In this document: one piece after another, positions 63,651-64,000 of the stretch
How the letters are laid out: each line of letters starts with the position of its first letter
How positions within the stretch are numbered: position 1 is the first letter of the stretch
NCBI GenBank assembly: GCA_903929795.1
Contig: CAIYWC010000217.1
Coordinates: forward strand, 1-64,000
Reading direction: 5' to 3'
Origin: an uncultured Myxococcales bacterium
GTDB lineage: Bacteria > Myxococcota_A > UBA9042
Length of the DNA: 64,000 nt
The notes under the pieces: generated by a model
Databases searched by the model: none
Seen by the model: the letters and a program-made list of their open reading frames with translations, nothing else
Told to the model about the DNA's origin: nothing
Translations under genes and position numbers: made by a program

Positions 63651-63751
63651 CAAGCGCGAGGTTCTGCGTCGGTCGTCCCCTGCGTGCCGTCGCAGGCGCA
63701 CGATCGCGGTCCAGTCCGAGATGCAACAGGTCTGACCCCAGGGGTTTTGGT
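63651..63751 (+). repeat. Interspersed intergenic repeat, copy D
   Basis: About 101 bp between convergent genes. It has a 5-bp hairpin (CTGCG/CGCAG, 63680-63695) and the core from 63706 (GCGGTCCAGTCCGAGATG, then CAACAGGTCTGACC). The 5' flank and tail are diverged. Confidence 0.65.
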
Positions 63752-63766
63752 CTCGCACCAGGGCGT

Positions 63767-64000
63767 TCATGTATAGCGCTGTGGCTGCCGTTCGGCCAAC
63801 CAGCGGGCGCTCGGCAGCCAGACGTGCTTGGGCGCTTCGCGGCCAGCGCACACGCCCATGTGGCCCCCTGGCGCCTCGACGAACTGCTTGTCCGTGCTGC
63901 CCAGCAGCTTGAGCAGCTCCAGCGCCGCGGCGGGTGGTACGACGTTGTCGGTGTGGCCGGCAAATGCCAGAACTGGACAGGTAATTGCCGATAAGTCCGC
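63767..64000 (-). CDS. C-terminal part of an alpha/beta hydrolase, cut by the window edge
   Basis: The visible 77 residues run from 64000 to a TGA at 63767-63769: ITCPVLAFAGHTDNVVPP, then GGHMGVCAGREAPKHVW. These are the acid (Asp) and His parts of the catalytic triad of alpha/beta hydrolases, with similarity in style to PhaC-type or polyester-related hydrolases. The rest lies outside the window, so the family is uncertain. Confidence 0.7.
   Translation of the reverse strand, partial: ADLSAITCPVLAFAGHTDNVVPPAAALELLKLLGSTDKQFVEAPGGHMGVCAGREAPKHVWLPSARWLAERQPQRYT

Overview
The window is about 64 kb of GC-rich chromosomal DNA with dense bacterial gene layout. It carries a caa3-type oxidase operon, many lipoboxes, outer-membrane barrels with thrombospondin-type-3 calcium repeats, giant Cys/Asp repeat lipoproteins of the MopE metal-binding type, Asp/Val/Ala-rich lipoprotein tethers and heme-lipoproteins. 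This fits a Gram-negative aerobe of the Myxococcota / former Deltaproteobacteria (Polyangia- or Bradymonadia-like). That placement is inferred from gene style; no rRNA marker is present. No phage, insertion sequence, CRISPR array or rRNA was seen. One RNA gene, tmRNA, is clear.

Layout. 1-1.5 kb: an apparently empty stretch and a broken Asp-rich lipoprotein gene. 1.6-11.4 kb (minus): a complete caa3 cytochrome oxidase operon in the order ctaB-ctaC-ctaD-ctaE-subunit IV/cytochrome c fusion-ctaG-FixH/YtkA-like-MauG-like-SCO-SURF1, with several 4-bp ATGA overlaps. 11.8-13.4 kb: a very acidic small protein and a divergent unknown protein. 13.4-17.3 kb (plus): zwf-pgl-gnd, the complete oxidative pentose phosphate pathway. 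17.4-21.5 kb: a FadL-type porin, an FHA protein, a metallo-beta-lactamase-fold hydrolase and a Sel1-repeat lipoprotein. 21.6-25.5 kb: a 1303-aa MopE-like lipoprotein. 26-35 kb: an acyl-CoA dehydrogenase, two unknown lipoproteins, an M13 metallopeptidase, an amidohydrolase and a MepA-like murein endopeptidase. 35-39 kb: tandem paralogous TSP3/OmpA-like outer-membrane proteins with Lys-rich tails. 39-44 kb (minus): a methyltransferase, an outer-membrane protein, a GMC oxidoreductase, and a PLP enzyme fused to a Tat-signal small subunit. 44.4-50.3 kb: a 1970-aa MopE-like lipoprotein. 50-55 kb: small regulatory and hypothetical genes, including an FNR-like regulator and a frameshifted lipoprotein. 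55-58 kb: icd, a cNMP-binding protein and ssrA (tmRNA). 58.3-63.6 kb (plus): a tight five-gene operon (lipase, START-like, phytanoyl dioxygenase, class V aminotransferase, histidine kinase) followed by a diheme-motif lipoprotein. The right edge cuts an alpha/beta hydrolase.

How the genes work together. The oxidase operon encodes its catalytic core and much of its copper and heme assembly (CtaB, CtaG, SCO, SURF1). It also holds two extra c-heme proteins that could extend the electron path. Icd and zwf/gnd supply NADPH. The envelope genes share a common style of secreted, calcium- or metal-binding, Asp-rich modules.

The main non-standard signals are these: a four-copy intergenic repeat of about 100-120 bp, each copy with an internal hairpin (14917, 17278, 39914, 63651); the subunit IV-cytochrome c fusion; the PLP-enzyme/Tat-subunit fusion next to a GMC oxidoreductase; histone-like Lys tails on two outer-membrane proteins; and two broken lipoprotein genes.
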